A stretch of 64,000 bases of DNA, taken from contig NZ_JAFN01000001.1 of the NCBI RefSeq assembly GCF_000526155.1, positions 1,306,501-1,370,500 of the forward strand. The letters are read 5' to 3'. The DNA comes from Deferrisoma camini S3R1. GTDB taxonomy: Bacteria > Desulfobacterota > Deferrisomatia > Deferrisomatales > Deferrisomataceae. Shown piece after piece: positions 17,170 to 26,157 of this stretch. Every line of letters begins with the position of its first letter. Position 1 is the first letter of the stretch. The notes below the pieces were generated by a model, which saw only the letters and a list, made by a program, of their open reading frames with translations, searched no databases and was not told the DNA's origin. Made by a program: the position numbers and the translations under genes.

Positions 17170-18258
17170 CTACTTCATCTTCACGTCTTGGGGCTTCGGG
17201 CGGGGCAGGAACGCGTAGGCCTGCCACACCTTGTAGTTGGTGCGAAACGCCTTCATGTCCTCCCACACCTTCTTGAAGTAGGCGTCCTTGGCGGCCTCCT
17301 CCTCGGCCACCTCCTCCCAAGCCTTCCGGAACGTGGCCAGCATCCGGTCGTCCCAGTAGTGCAGGGTGACGCCGTGCTTCTCCACGTTCTCCTTCATGGC
17401 GTCGAACTGGATCGCCTCGCCGTAGGCGAACGAGTCCGCCACGCTCGCCTTGCACAGCATCTCCAGGACCATCTTCTGGTGCTCGCTCATCTGGTTCCAC
17501 ACCTTCTTGTTGATCAGCAGCTCGAACACCGTGGCCTGCTGGTGCCAGCCCGGGAAGTAGTTGTGCTTGGCGATCTTGTAGAATCCCAGCCGCTTGTCGA
17601 TGGCCGGCATGGAGAACTCGGTGGCGTCGATCGCCCCCTTCTCCAGGGCCGGGAAGATCTCGCCGCCCGGCAGCTGGCTGACCGATGCGCCGAGCTTCTC
17701 CATCACCTTGCCCCCCAGCCCGAAGAACCGAATGCGCAGGCCCTTGAGGTCCTGGGGCCCCTTGATCTCCTTGAGGAACCACCCTGAGGTCTCCGGCGCG
17801 ATCACCCCGCAGACCAGCACCTTCACGTTGTACCCCGCCCGGTCGTACATCTCCTGGTAGAGCTTCAGGCCGTTCCCGTAGTACAGCCACGCCAGGTACT
17901 CCCCGGCCTCGGGCCCGAACGGCACCGCGCTGAACAGGGCGGCCGCCGGCATCTTGCCCTGCCAGTACCCGGCCGTGGAGTAGCCCGCGTTCACCTTGCC
18001 CGTGCTCACGGCGTCCAGGATCTCGAACGGGGCCACCAGCTTGCCGGGCTCGTACACCTTCATACGGATCGTGCCGCCGCTTAAGGTCTCCACCCGGTCG
18101 GCCATCCACTGGATGGTGCTGCCCAGCGCGGGCAGCGCCGTCGAGAACGCGATCGGCACCTTGAGCAGGATCTTCTTCTCCTTTGCCCACCCCGACCCAC
18201 CGGCCAGGACCAGTCCCAACGTCAAGACCGCCGCCAACAGCCTCCGTCCCCTGTTCAT
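17170..18258 (-). CDS. TRAP transporter periplasmic substrate-binding protein (DctP family)
   Basis: 362 residues. It has a Sec signal peptide (MNRGRR, a hydrophobic [14 protein letters not shown] core, likely cleavage near GWA-KEK), then the DctP fold: [60 protein letters not shown] and the substrate-contact strand [20 protein letters not shown]. It captures a carboxylate in the periplasm for DctQM. AGGAGG lies 6 bp before the ATG at 18258. Upstream are a sigma-54 promoter and three operator copies, so regulation by the sigma-54 activator directly upstream is likely. Confidence 0.95.
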   Translation of the reverse strand: MNRGRRLLAAVLTLGLVLAGGSGWAKEKKILLKVPIAFSTALPALGSTIQWMADRVETLSGGTIRMKVYEPGKLVAPFEILDAVSTGKVNAGYSTAGYWQGKMPAAALFSAVPFGPEAGEYLAWLYYGNGLKLYQEMYDRAGYNVKVLVCGVIAPETSGWFLKEIKGPQDLKGLRIRFFGLGGKVMEKLGASVSQLPGGEIFPALEKGAIDATEFSMPAIDKRLGFYKIAKHNYFPGWHQQATVFELLINKKVWNQMSEHQKMVLEMLCKASVADSFAYGEAIQFDAMKENVEKHGVTLHYWDDRMLATFRKAWEEVAEEEAAKDAYFKKVWEDMKAFRTNYKVWQAYAFLPRPKPQDVKMK

Positions 18259-18314
18259 GGCTCTCCTCCTTTTCGTGAGGGGGGAACGCAACGGGTCGCT
18301 CGGGACCGGCCTGC

Positions 18315-18330
18315 TGCAGCTTCCGTGCCG
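18315..18330 (-). promoter_or_regulatory. sigma-54 (-24/-12) promoter of the TRAP operon
   Basis: On the minus strand CGGCACGGAAGCTGCA fits the -24/-12 consensus (TGGCAC-N5-TTGCA), with the invariant GG and GC separated by 10 bp. It is about 57 bp before the dctP ATG. The gene upstream encodes a sigma-54-dependent activator. Confidence 0.75.
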
Positions 18331-18371
18331 GGATGAAAACACCGTGTTCACGGGGCACGAAACCGGCGTGT

Positions 18372-18385
18372 TCCGGAATTCCGGA
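18372..18385. promoter_or_regulatory. Operator copy 1, TCCGGA-N2-TCCGGA
   Basis: A perfect palindrome (extended TTCCGGAATTCCGGAA, 18371-18386), about 70-80 bp upstream of the sigma-54 start site. Likely upstream activator binding site. Confidence 0.7.
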
Positions 18386-18429
18386 ACCGAGAGGACAGAA
18401 AACAGGGAAGATCGGCCCACGGAAGGGTT

Positions 18430-18443
18430 TCCGGATCTCCGGA
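18430..18443. promoter_or_regulatory. Operator copy 2, TCCGGA-N2-TCCGGA
   Basis: TCCGGATCTCCGGA, the same 14-bp arrangement as copy 1, 58 bp further from the promoter. Confidence 0.68.
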
Positions 18444-18448
18444 CTCTT

Positions 18449-18462
18449 TCCGGACATCCGGA
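18449..18462. promoter_or_regulatory. Operator copy 3, TCCGGA-N2-TCCGGA
   Basis: TCCGGACATCCGGA, 19 bp from copy 2 start to start, close to the 3' end of the regulator gene. Confidence 0.68.
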
Positions 18463-18481
18463 CTCAAGGGAGGGGAAGGGC

Positions 18482-20541
<2,060 letters not shown>

Positions 20542-20542
<1 letters not shown>

Positions 20543-20592
20543 GGGAAGCCCTGTCAGGCCCCCTGCGGGGCCGAGCAACGAGGAAAGGTAAC
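20542..20592 (-). repeat. Repeated hairpin element G, copy 2
   Basis: On the minus strand it reads GTTACC..., CGTTG, GGCCCCGCAGGGGGCC, CCTGAC, GGCTTCCCA and runs straight into the ATG of the sigma-54 regulator, supplying its ribosome-binding region. Copy 1 is at 2685-2733. Confidence 0.65.
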
Positions 20593-20644
20593 GTGCCGTG
20601 ATCCCGGGCCCTGGCGGCCGCGGCAGGGGGCCTGCGCGATTTGG

Positions 20645-20762
20645 GTGTCAGAGGCCAAAGGTCAGAAGGCAGAAGTTCGGGCAGGGTGCACACTCTGCGA
20701 GGAGCTTTACAACGCGGAAGGTTTTTCCTGTCCACTGCCCGCTGAATTCTGACCCCTGATAC
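20645..20762. repeat. E-class repeat element, copy 2
   Basis: Left arm TGTCAGAGGCC...GGTCAGAAGGCAGAAG; right arm CTGTCC...CTGAATTCTGACC and CCTGATAC, sharing the CTGTCC/CTGAATTCTG core with copy 1 at 16964-17085. The right end lies 10 bp from the stop codon of the FmdB-like gene. Confidence 0.7.
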
Positions 20763-20771
20763 GACCGGGGC

Positions 20772-20975
20772 TCACCGGCACCCCGCGCACGACTTGGCGG
20801 TGCACCCGGAGCACCCGCCGCCGGAGGCCCCTGCCCCGCCCCCCACGGCGAACGGCGAGAGCTTCCGCTCCGGGTCCGGTGCCCCGCACCGGGGGCACGG
20901 CGGGACCCTGCCCGGCCGCACCAGAGCCTCGAACTCGTGGCCGCACCCCCGGCAGGCAAAGTCGTACAGCGGCAC
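20772..20975 (-). CDS. FmdB-type zinc-ribbon protein
   Basis: 67 residues: a FmdB-family zinc ribbon with CRGCGHEF and CPRCG knuckles, beginning PLYDFACRGCGHEFEA. A C-terminal cysteine- and glycine-rich tail ends in CSGCTAKSCAGCR. The role of the family is poorly defined; regulatory or metal-binding functions have been proposed. I chose the GTG at 20975, preceded by GGGGGAGGG. It lies 15 bp after the YbhB-like stop, in a probable two-gene unit. Confidence 0.88.
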   Translation of the reverse strand: MPLYDFACRGCGHEFEALVRPGRVPPCPRCGAPDPERKLSPFAVGGGAGASGGGCSGCTAKSCAGCR

Positions 20976-20990
20976 GGCACCCTCCCCCGG

Positions 20991-21467
20991 TCAGCGGGCC
21001 CGCCGGTAGGTCCCCACCAGCTCGGCCTTGCCCAGGATCTTTCCCTCCATGGCCCGCAGCAGGGCGGCCTTGGTGGGGGTGCCCAGGTCGGGGAGCCGCT
21101 CGGACAGGGCGTAGAGCTTGTGGAAGTACCGGTGCCGCCCCACCGGCGGGCACGGCCCGCCGTAGCCGGTGCGCTTCCAGTCGTTGAGCCCCTGGCCGGT
21201 GCCAGGGGGCAGGTCCGAGGCCGTCACCCCCTCGGGCAACCCGCGGGTCTCGGCCGGGAGGTTGTAGAGGACCCAGTGGACCCAGGTCATGCGGGGGGCC
21301 CGGGGGTCGGGCGCATCGGGGTCGTCCACGATCAGGACCAGGCTCTGGGTGCCGGCCGGCACCCCGGTCCACTCCAGGGGCGGGGACACGTCGTCCCCGT
21401 CGCAGGTGTAGCGCACTGGGATCTCCGCGCCGGCGGCAAAGGCGGGGGAGCGGATCTCGAAGGCCAT
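20991..21467 (-). CDS. YbhB/YbcL-family phosphatidylethanolamine-binding-like protein
   Basis: 158 residues of the PEBP family (Raf-kinase-inhibitor-like). Conserved segments are YTCDGDDVSPPLEWTGVPAG, LVLIVDDPDAPD, TWVHWVLYNLP and GRHRYFHKLYAL. The bacterial members' role is largely unknown. A strong GGAGGTGACGCC site fixes the ATG at 21467. An in-frame ATG at 21539 would add 24 hydrophobic residues resembling a signal peptide, but its upstream is tandem repeat and it lacks a ribosome site, so I did not use it. Confidence 0.92.
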   Translation of the reverse strand: MAFEIRSPAFAAGAEIPVRYTCDGDDVSPPLEWTGVPAGTQSLVLIVDDPDAPDPRAPRMTWVHWVLYNLPAETRGLPEGVTASDLPPGTGQGLNDWKRTGYGGPCPPVGRHRYFHKLYALSERLPDLGTPTKAALLRAMEGKILGKAELVGTYRRAR

Positions 21468-21841
21468 GGCGTCACCTCCTCGGAACACCGCAATGCCCAA
21501 CGCACAAGCGCACACCGCGAGGAACAGGTTGTTGGTCATCGGTCGTCGGTCCGTCGGGTCGGGACGTTAGGACGTCATTACCCCGGCGGATAAACAGGCG
21601 CTATCGCTCCCTGGTCGGAGGGGCAAGGGACCTGTCGGAGAGCCGGGCGCGGCCCCTTAGCTCGCCGCGCAGTGCCTCTGACGCTTGGACCGCGAAATGG
21701 TTCGAATTCCACAGAGTTGTCAGGAAACCAGCTCTTCGGTCCCGTGCCTGCGCGGCGAATCTCATGCCCGGCTTCGCGCCCGGCCGGAGGCAGGTCCCTT
21801 GCCCCGCCCTCCGAGGTGACGCGCCTAATTTGTCGCCGGGT
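21468..21841. other. 374-bp intergenic region between ybhB-like gene and thrC
   Basis: No gene is seen. It holds an A/F-class repeat run (21533-21580: GGTCATCGGTCGTCGGTCCG, then GGACGTTAGGACG) and the 260-bp palindrome P2 that runs up to the thrC stop codon. Confidence 0.75.
21581..21840. repeat. Long imperfect palindrome P2
   Basis: Outer arms CCCCGGCGGATAAACAGGCGC and GCGCCTAATTTGTCGCCGGG; middle arms GGGGCAAGGGACCTGTCGG and GGCAGGTCCCTTGCCCC; inner arms CTCGCCGCGCAG and CTGCGCGGCGAATC. It is the largest member of the P family and ends 1 bp from the thrC stop codon. Confidence 0.75.
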
Positions 21842-23275
21842 TCATAGGACGTTGGGACGCCTCCCAGCCTTCCTGGGCCGCAGGCCCAGGTGCTCGGCCA
21901 CGGCCTCGGCCGAGGCCTCCAGCGCCACGGGGCGGTTCACCAGCTCCGGCCGGGGCTCCACCTCGTACTCCGGGTCCAGAGTACCCGCGAAATACGCCTC
22001 TTGGAACCCCGCGAACTTGAGCTGGTGGCTGGTGGAGTCGCACACGAACCGGCCCGTGGCCGGGATCAGCCCCTGGGCCAGGGCCTTGCGCAGGCCGGCC
22101 ACGGCCTCTCCGCCCTGGGTGCACACCACGTGGCCGTGGCGGTTCACGTGGAGCATGGTGTCCAGGATCTCCTGCTCGGTCACGCTCACGCAGGTGAACC
22201 GGTCCCGGTACTCCTCCTCCACCAGCTGGCGCACCTTGGGGAACGACACCGGGTTGCCGATCATCGCGGCCTGGGCCACGCTGGGCCGCACCCGCACGGG
22301 CTCGTACCGGCCGGTGCTCCGCCACCGGGCCACGGGGTCGGCGTGCTCGCTCTGCACTCCGAGGATCCGGGGCAGCCCGTCGGTCACGCCCAGGCGCCGC
22401 AGGTCCCAGAACCCCTCCAGGATGGCGGTGACGTTGCCCGCGTTGCCGATGGGCACGGCCACGGTGGCGTCCTCCACCGCCCAGCCCAGCTGCTGGGCCA
22501 CCTCGAAGGCGAAGGACTTCTGGCCGTTGATCCGCACCGGGTTCTTGGAGTTGAGCAGGAACACCTCGTAGCGGTCGGCCAGCTCCTCCACCAGCCGCAT
22601 GCAGTCGTCGAACACCCCGGGCACCTCGATCACCCGGGCCCCGCTGCCCAGGGGCTGGGAGAGCTGCTGGGGGGTCACCCTGCCCCGGGGCAGGAGCACG
22701 GCCGAGCGCACCGCGGCCTTGGGCAGGTACGACAGGTACAGGGCGGCTGCGGCCGAGGTGTCGCCGGTGGAGGCGCAGATGCCCAGCACCGTGCCCGGCC
22801 GGCGGGTGCGCAGGTAGTGGTTCAGAAAGCTGATGGCGCTCGCCATGCCCCGGTCCTTGAACGAGGCCGAGGGGTTCTGGCCGTCGTTCTTGACGAAGAA
22901 CTCGGCGCCCACCCAGTCCGCCAGCTCGGGGTTCGCCCGCACGAGCGGGGTGTGGCCCTCGCCCAGGTACACCACGTCCTCCAGAGGCACGTGGGGCAGG
23001 ACGAGCTCGTGGAAGCAGAAAATCCCCTGCAGGGCCTCCACCCCCACGGCCCGCCGCAGGTCGAACACCCGGCGCCACTCGTCCCCGCCGCGGTCCCGGA
23101 GCGCCTCGAAGTTCTCGTCGCGCACCCGCAGCAGGCCCCCGCACGAGGGGCAGGTGTAGAGCAGCCGGTCCAGGTCTTCGGTGGCCCCGCACCGGATGCA
23201 GGCGTACACCATGCGGGGCCGATGGTGGGGCATCACGTCGATGCCCGTCAGATCTCGGATCTCTTCGGGAAGCAC
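21842..23275 (-). CDS. thrC: Threonine synthase
   Basis: A 477-residue PLP-dependent threonine synthase, converting O-phosphohomoserine to threonine. An N-terminal zinc-ribbon-like stretch (CIRCG...CPSCGG) precedes the catalytic domain. The PLP lysine is in NPSASFKDRGMA, the phosphate-binding loop resembles GNAGNVTAIL, and the asparagine-rich NDGQNPSAS is typical. I prefer the GTG at 23275 because AGAGGAG lies 5 bp upstream; an upstream ATG at 23314 would translate repeat DNA. The last ~10 residues (KAGRRPNVL) are encoded by B- and F-class repeat sequence. Confidence 0.93.
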   Translation of the reverse strand: MLPEEIRDLTGIDVMPHHRPRMVYACIRCGATEDLDRLLYTCPSCGGLLRVRDENFEALRDRGGDEWRRVFDLRRAVGVEALQGIFCFHELVLPHVPLEDVVYLGEGHTPLVRANPELADWVGAEFFVKNDGQNPSASFKDRGMASAISFLNHYLRTRRPGTVLGICASTGDTSAAAALYLSYLPKAAVRSAVLLPRGRVTPQQLSQPLGSGARVIEVPGVFDDCMRLVEELADRYEVFLLNSKNPVRINGQKSFAFEVAQQLGWAVEDATVAVPIGNAGNVTAILEGFWDLRRLGVTDGLPRILGVQSEHADPVARWRSTGRYEPVRVRPSVAQAAMIGNPVSFPKVRQLVEEEYRDRFTCVSVTEQEILDTMLHVNRHGHVVCTQGGEAVAGLRKALAQGLIPATGRFVCDSTSHQLKFAGFQEAYFAGTLDPEYEVEPRPELVNRPVALEASAEAVAEHLGLRPRKAGRRPNVL

Positions 23276-23287
23276 GGGACTCCTCTT

Positions 23288-23350
23288 TGGGCCTTCGGCC
23301 CGCTGAAAGGCCAAAAGGCTGGAAGGCTAGGAGGCTGGGAGGCTAGAAGG
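23288..23350. repeat. UUCG hairpin plus B-class array
   Basis: GGGCCTTCGGCCC then 8-bp units GCTGGAAG, GCTAGGAG, GCTGGGAG, GCTAGAAG. The array lies just upstream of the thrC ribosome site. Confidence 0.75.
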
Positions 23351-23393
23351 CCTGAGACTCTCCTAGCGGTTACAGGATCACGGTCCGGGACAC

Positions 23394-23431
23394 GGGGCTG
23401 TTGGAGGGCCGCACGCGGCCGGAAGCAGCCC
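23394..23431. repeat. Short P-family palindrome (P3)
   Basis: GGGGCTGTTGGAGGGCCGC paired with GCGGCCGGAAGCAGCCCC: the end arms of the P family joined directly, as if the interior had been deleted. Confidence 0.65.
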
Positions 23432-23557
23432 CCATGCCCCGCCGCCGGGCACCGTTGCGGCGCCCGCGGCGGGCCGGACCACCCCCATTCAACGGGCAAA
23501 CCCGGCCGCGGGTCAAGGGCAGGTTGCGGCGGCGCGGGCCTTTGGGGTACTAGAGCA

Positions 23558-23594
23558 GAATCCGCCCCCGGGGGCGGTCGCCGGGGGCGGATTC
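23558..23594. repeat. Perfect 14-bp stem hairpin
   Basis: GAATCCGCCCCCGG (23558-23571) pairs perfectly with CCGGGGGCGGATTC (23581-23594). No T tract. It borders the DnaA-box cluster. Confidence 0.6.
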
Positions 23595-23595
23595 C

Positions 23596-23795
23596 GTTTC
23601 CACACGGGCCTGTGGATAACGTGTGGACGACGGTGTGGATACCCGGGAAAACCTCCGGGACCAAAGGGCCCCTGGCCAAATCGCACATTTTTTGTGCAAC
23701 GATAAACACTCAACGATTTCAATATATTATGAAAAACCCGTTGATCCGCCCCGGCTTTTCGGCCCTGCCGGCCGATCCGAGGGCGATTATCCACA
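23596..23795. other. DnaA-box cluster with AT-rich stretch: candidate replication origin or DnaA-binding locus
   Basis: Perfect DnaA boxes TGTGGATAA (23611-23619) and TTATCCACA (23787-23795) flank near-matches TGTGGACGA (23622-23630) and TGTGGATAC (23634-23642); a weak inverted GTTTCCACA lies at 23596-23604. The first three boxes start 11 and 12 bp apart, about one helical turn. Between them and the last box is an AT-rich segment (about 23680-23745) unique in this GC-rich DNA, with two CAACGAT repeats and a GCACA/TGTGC hairpin. No dnaA, dnaN, gidA or parA gene adjoins, so chromosomal oriC is unproven; DnaA titration or autoregulated transcription are alternatives. Confidence 0.5.
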
Positions 23796-23832
23796 TGCCG
23801 CTTCGGCGACACCCGCGAAAGGAGGAGTTCCC

Positions 23833-24522
23833 ATGGTCGACGTCACCTACCACGGACACGCCTGCTTCCTGCTGGACGACGGCGCCCACCGGGTCCTCAT
23901 CGACCCGTTCCTCTCGGGCAACCCCAACGCCCGGGTCGGGCCCGAGGCCTTCGACCGGCTCGACGCGATCCTGGTCACCCACGGCCACGCCGATCACCTG
24001 GGGGACGCCGTGGAGATCTCGAAGCGCACGGGTGCGCCGGTGGTGGCCCCGTTCGAGCTGGCCATGTTCTGCCAGCGCCGGGGGGCCGTGGTGCACCCCA
24101 TGCACATCGGGGGCGGCCACCGCTTCGAGTTCGGTCGGGTGAAGCTCACCATCGCCCACCACGGCTCGGCGTTCGTGGACAAGGGCACCGAGTACACCGG
24201 CAACCCCTGCGGCTTCGTGCTCGAGCTGGGGGGACTCACCCTGTACCACGCCGGCGACACCGGGCTGTTCTACGACATGAAGCTCATCGGCGAGATGAAC
24301 CGGATCGACGTGGCGTTCCTGCCCATCGGCGACAACTTCACCATGGGGCCCGAGGACGCGGCCAAGGCCGTGGAGCTGATCCGCCCCCGGTACGTGGTGC
24401 CCATGCACTATGCGACCTTCGACGTGCTGGTGCAGAGCCCGGGCGAGTTCGCGTCCCTGGCCGGCGGGCACGGAGCCGACGTGGTGGTGATCGGGTTCGG
24501 CGACACCCACCGGTTCGGCTGA
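23833..24522 (+). CDS. UPF0173-type metal-dependent hydrolase (metallo-beta-lactamase fold)
   Basis: A 229-residue protein of the UPF0173/YtkL-like family. The metal motif THGHADHLGD is near residue 49, with further ligands in IAHHGSAF and LYHAGDTGLF and the final PMHYATFD. The fold binds two metal ions and hydrolyses an unknown substrate. AAAGGAGGAG sits 6 bp before the ATG. The upstream region is the DnaA-box cluster, so this gene's promoter would lie within it. Confidence 0.9.
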   Translation: MVDVTYHGHACFLLDDGAHRVLIDPFLSGNPNARVGPEAFDRLDAILVTHGHADHLGDAVEISKRTGAPVVAPFELAMFCQRRGAVVHPMHIGGGHRFEFGRVKLTIAHHGSAFVDKGTEYTGNPCGFVLELGGLTLYHAGDTGLFYDMKLIGEMNRIDVAFLPIGDNFTMGPEDAAKAVELIRPRYVVPMHYATFDVLVQSPGEFASLAGGHGADVVVIGFGDTHRFG

Positions 24523-24674
24523 CCCGGCCCGGGGGGGCGGCCGCCCGCCCCCCGTTGATCGCCCCCCCCGCCTGAAGTATGCTTTCGGTCCGGCGCCCGA
24601 AGCCGGAGGGTCGGGAGGTTCGTCGGACTCCGGAGCCCGGTGCCGCAACCACGCCCCCCGGGAGGCTACCCACG

Positions 24675-25337
24675 GTGAAGTTCCAACTCGACCCCGAAGC
24701 AGCCGAAGCCCTGGAGCAGGCCTCGATCGTACACGACCTGAACCGGTCGGGGCTGCCCCACTTCCTGGTGCGCGTGCCGGACCTGGCCAAGGCGTTCGAG
24801 GCGGATCTGGGCATCGAGATCAACCGGGAGGACGACGGGTGCGTCGCGCTGTCGATCCTCCTGTACGACATCCCCAGCGAGCCGGTCAGCTACGACCTGC
24901 GGCTGTACCCCGACCAGCCCGAGGACCTCCGGTTCCTGTGGGCGTTTTTGGAGACCAAGCAGTTCCGGGTGCATCCGTGCCAGCCCGGGCCGGCGGGGTG
25001 GAGGGTAGGCGAGGCCCAGACCTTCCGGCTCCCCCCCAGCGTGGTCCTGAGGCTCAAGCACTACTCCCTGTCCTGGCCGGCGCCGCCGGACGGCCCCACG
25101 GCCGAGGCCCCGCCCGAGCCGGCCGCTTCTCCCCCGCCGCCCGCGGCCCGGGGGCCGGACCCCCGGGACACGGTGATCCGCAAGCTCAAGGAACAGGTGC
25201 AGGCCCTGCGGGAGCAGATTCAAGAGCGCGACAAGCGGATCATCGAGCTGGAGGACGAGCTCCACGAGCTGAAGAGCCGGGGCCGCACCTACCGGCTCAC
25301 GGGGGAGAAGCGCTCCTGGTGGAAACCCTTCTCCTGA
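24675..25337 (+). CDS. Unknown protein with C-terminal coiled coil
   Basis: 220 residues; I do not recognise the family. Residues 1-~135 form a soluble alpha/beta-looking region (FQLDPEAAEALEQASIVHDL, VRVPDLAKAFEADLGIEINR). A proline/alanine-rich linker follows, then a strongly charged coiled coil (KLKEQVQALREQIQERDKRI and on) and a short basic end GEKRSWWKPFS. The GTG at 24675 is chosen because GGAGG lies 8 bp upstream. No signal peptide or membrane segment. It precedes rpmB by 162 bp, but rpmB has its own promoter. Confidence 0.7.
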   Translation: MKFQLDPEAAEALEQASIVHDLNRSGLPHFLVRVPDLAKAFEADLGIEINREDDGCVALSILLYDIPSEPVSYDLRLYPDQPEDLRFLWAFLETKQFRVHPCQPGPAGWRVGEAQTFRLPPSVVLRLKHYSLSWPAPPDGPTAEAPPEPAASPPPPAARGPDPRDTVIRKLKEQVQALREQIQERDKRIIELEDELHELKSRGRTYRLTGEKRSWWKPFS

Positions 25338-25354
25338 GGGCGCGCCCCTTCGGC

Positions 25355-25383
25355 TTGAGTCCGCTCCAGATTCGTGGTAGAAA
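25355..25383 (+). promoter_or_regulatory. sigma-70-like promoter of rpmB
   Basis: TTGAGT (25355-25360), a 17-bp spacer, TAGAAA (25378-25383). It leaves a leader of about 110 nt before the L28 start. Confidence 0.5.
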
Positions 25384-25499
25384 GGCGGGCCTTTGTTGCC
25401 GCCCCCCTTCTCGATCCAGCCGGACCGGGGCGGTGCACACGAACCCAGCCGGGAAGGCCCGGGGCCTTCCCTCGCACGGATCCGGAGGAGGAACGTCCC

Positions 25500-25694
25500 A
25501 TGGCCAGACGGTGTGAAATCTGCGGCAAGGGCCCCACACGGGGCAACAACGTGAGCCACGCGAACAACCGCACGAAGAAGATCGTGCTGCCCAACCTCCA
25601 GGTGGTGCGGGCCAAGGTGGGCGGAAGCACCCGCCGGATCAAGGTGTGCACCCGCTGCCTGCGCTCGAACCGGGTGGAGAAGGCGGTATCGTAG
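25500..25694 (+). CDS. rpmB: 50S ribosomal protein L28
   Basis: 64 residues beginning [20 protein letters not shown], the L28 signature, with two cysteine pairs (CEIC and CTRC) that mark the zinc-binding form. It also has the basic segment [15 protein letters not shown]. The length is typical of short bacterial L28. GGAGGAGG is 7 bp before the ATG. A clear intrinsic terminator follows, so the gene is monocistronic. Confidence 0.97.
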   Translation: MARRCEICGKGPTRGNNVSHANNRTKKIVLPNLQVVRAKVGGSTRRIKVCTRCLRSNRVEKAVS

Positions 25695-25718
25695 CACCCC
25701 GAACCCGCGACGCCCGAA

Positions 25719-25754
25719 CGGGCCGGAGAGCAAGAGCTCCCGGCCCGTTTTTTC
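25719..25754 (+). terminator. Intrinsic terminator of rpmB
   Basis: The stem CGGGCCGG(GAG) / (CTC)CCGGCCCG is followed by TTTTTT (25748-25753). The best intrinsic terminator in the window. Confidence 0.85.
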
Positions 25755-26157
25755 GTAACCGCGGTCCTCGGTCGCCATTTCGGCGCCCGATCCCACCGTA
25801 TCCCCTGCGCTATCGGGTCCCTGCCCTCATACCAAGTTGCGTTCAAAGCCATCAGACCCCTGAACCGGCGGGGCAAGGAGCCTGGTGGAGCGCCGGGCGT
25901 GGCTCCTACAGTCGCCGCACCCGGCTCTCAGCCGATGTTTGCCTCGCGACAATCCCGAACATGCCTTGTCAAGGTTCGTTTTCCCAGCGTCCAAGGAGTA
26001 TAGGGCTGAGTGCCGGGTGCGGCGTAAGTCGGATGCTGCACTCACGCACGGCCGGAACCAGGCTCCTTGCCCCGGCCCCCCCGGGATGGATCTTGCTTTG
26101 AACGCAACTTGGTATCAGACCGCTGACCAGAGACCGACGACCGCACGCCCCCGTTCC
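25755..26157. other. Intergenic region rpmB to tauE-like gene
   Basis: Apart from the MITE-like element, I see only a short A-class remnant (CAGAGACCGACGACCG near 26126-26143) and no gene. Confidence 0.6.
25829..26115. mobile_element. 287-bp MITE-like element with perfect 21-bp terminal inverted repeats
   Basis: ATACCAAGTTGCG... at 25829-25849 is the exact reverse complement of 26095-26115. Inside are P-family palindrome arms: GGGGCAAGGAGCCTGG near 25870 with CCAGGCTCCTTGCCCC near 26058-26073, and GTCGCCGCACCCGGCTC with GTGCCGGGTGCGGCG. It has no coding capacity. It looks like a non-autonomous transposable element; no clear target duplication is visible. It sits between the rpmB terminator and a TauE-like gene. 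Confidence 0.7.

Larger units (their letters stand above)
23276..23832. other. 557-bp intergenic region: B array, mini-palindrome, DnaA-box cluster
   Basis: No gene is seen. A UUCG hairpin and 8-bp array (23288-23350), a short P-type palindrome (23394-23431), a perfect GC hairpin (23558-23594) and a DnaA-box/AT-rich region (23596-23795) follow in order. It separates the divergent thrC and a metallo-hydrolase gene. Confidence 0.8.

Noticed and set aside
21467-21539. Signal-peptide-like N-terminal extension of the YbhB-like protein
   Set aside because: The extension starts at the edge of a tandem repeat and lacks a ribosome site; GGAGGTGACGCC before the ATG at 21467 is much stronger. A periplasmic form cannot be fully excluded.
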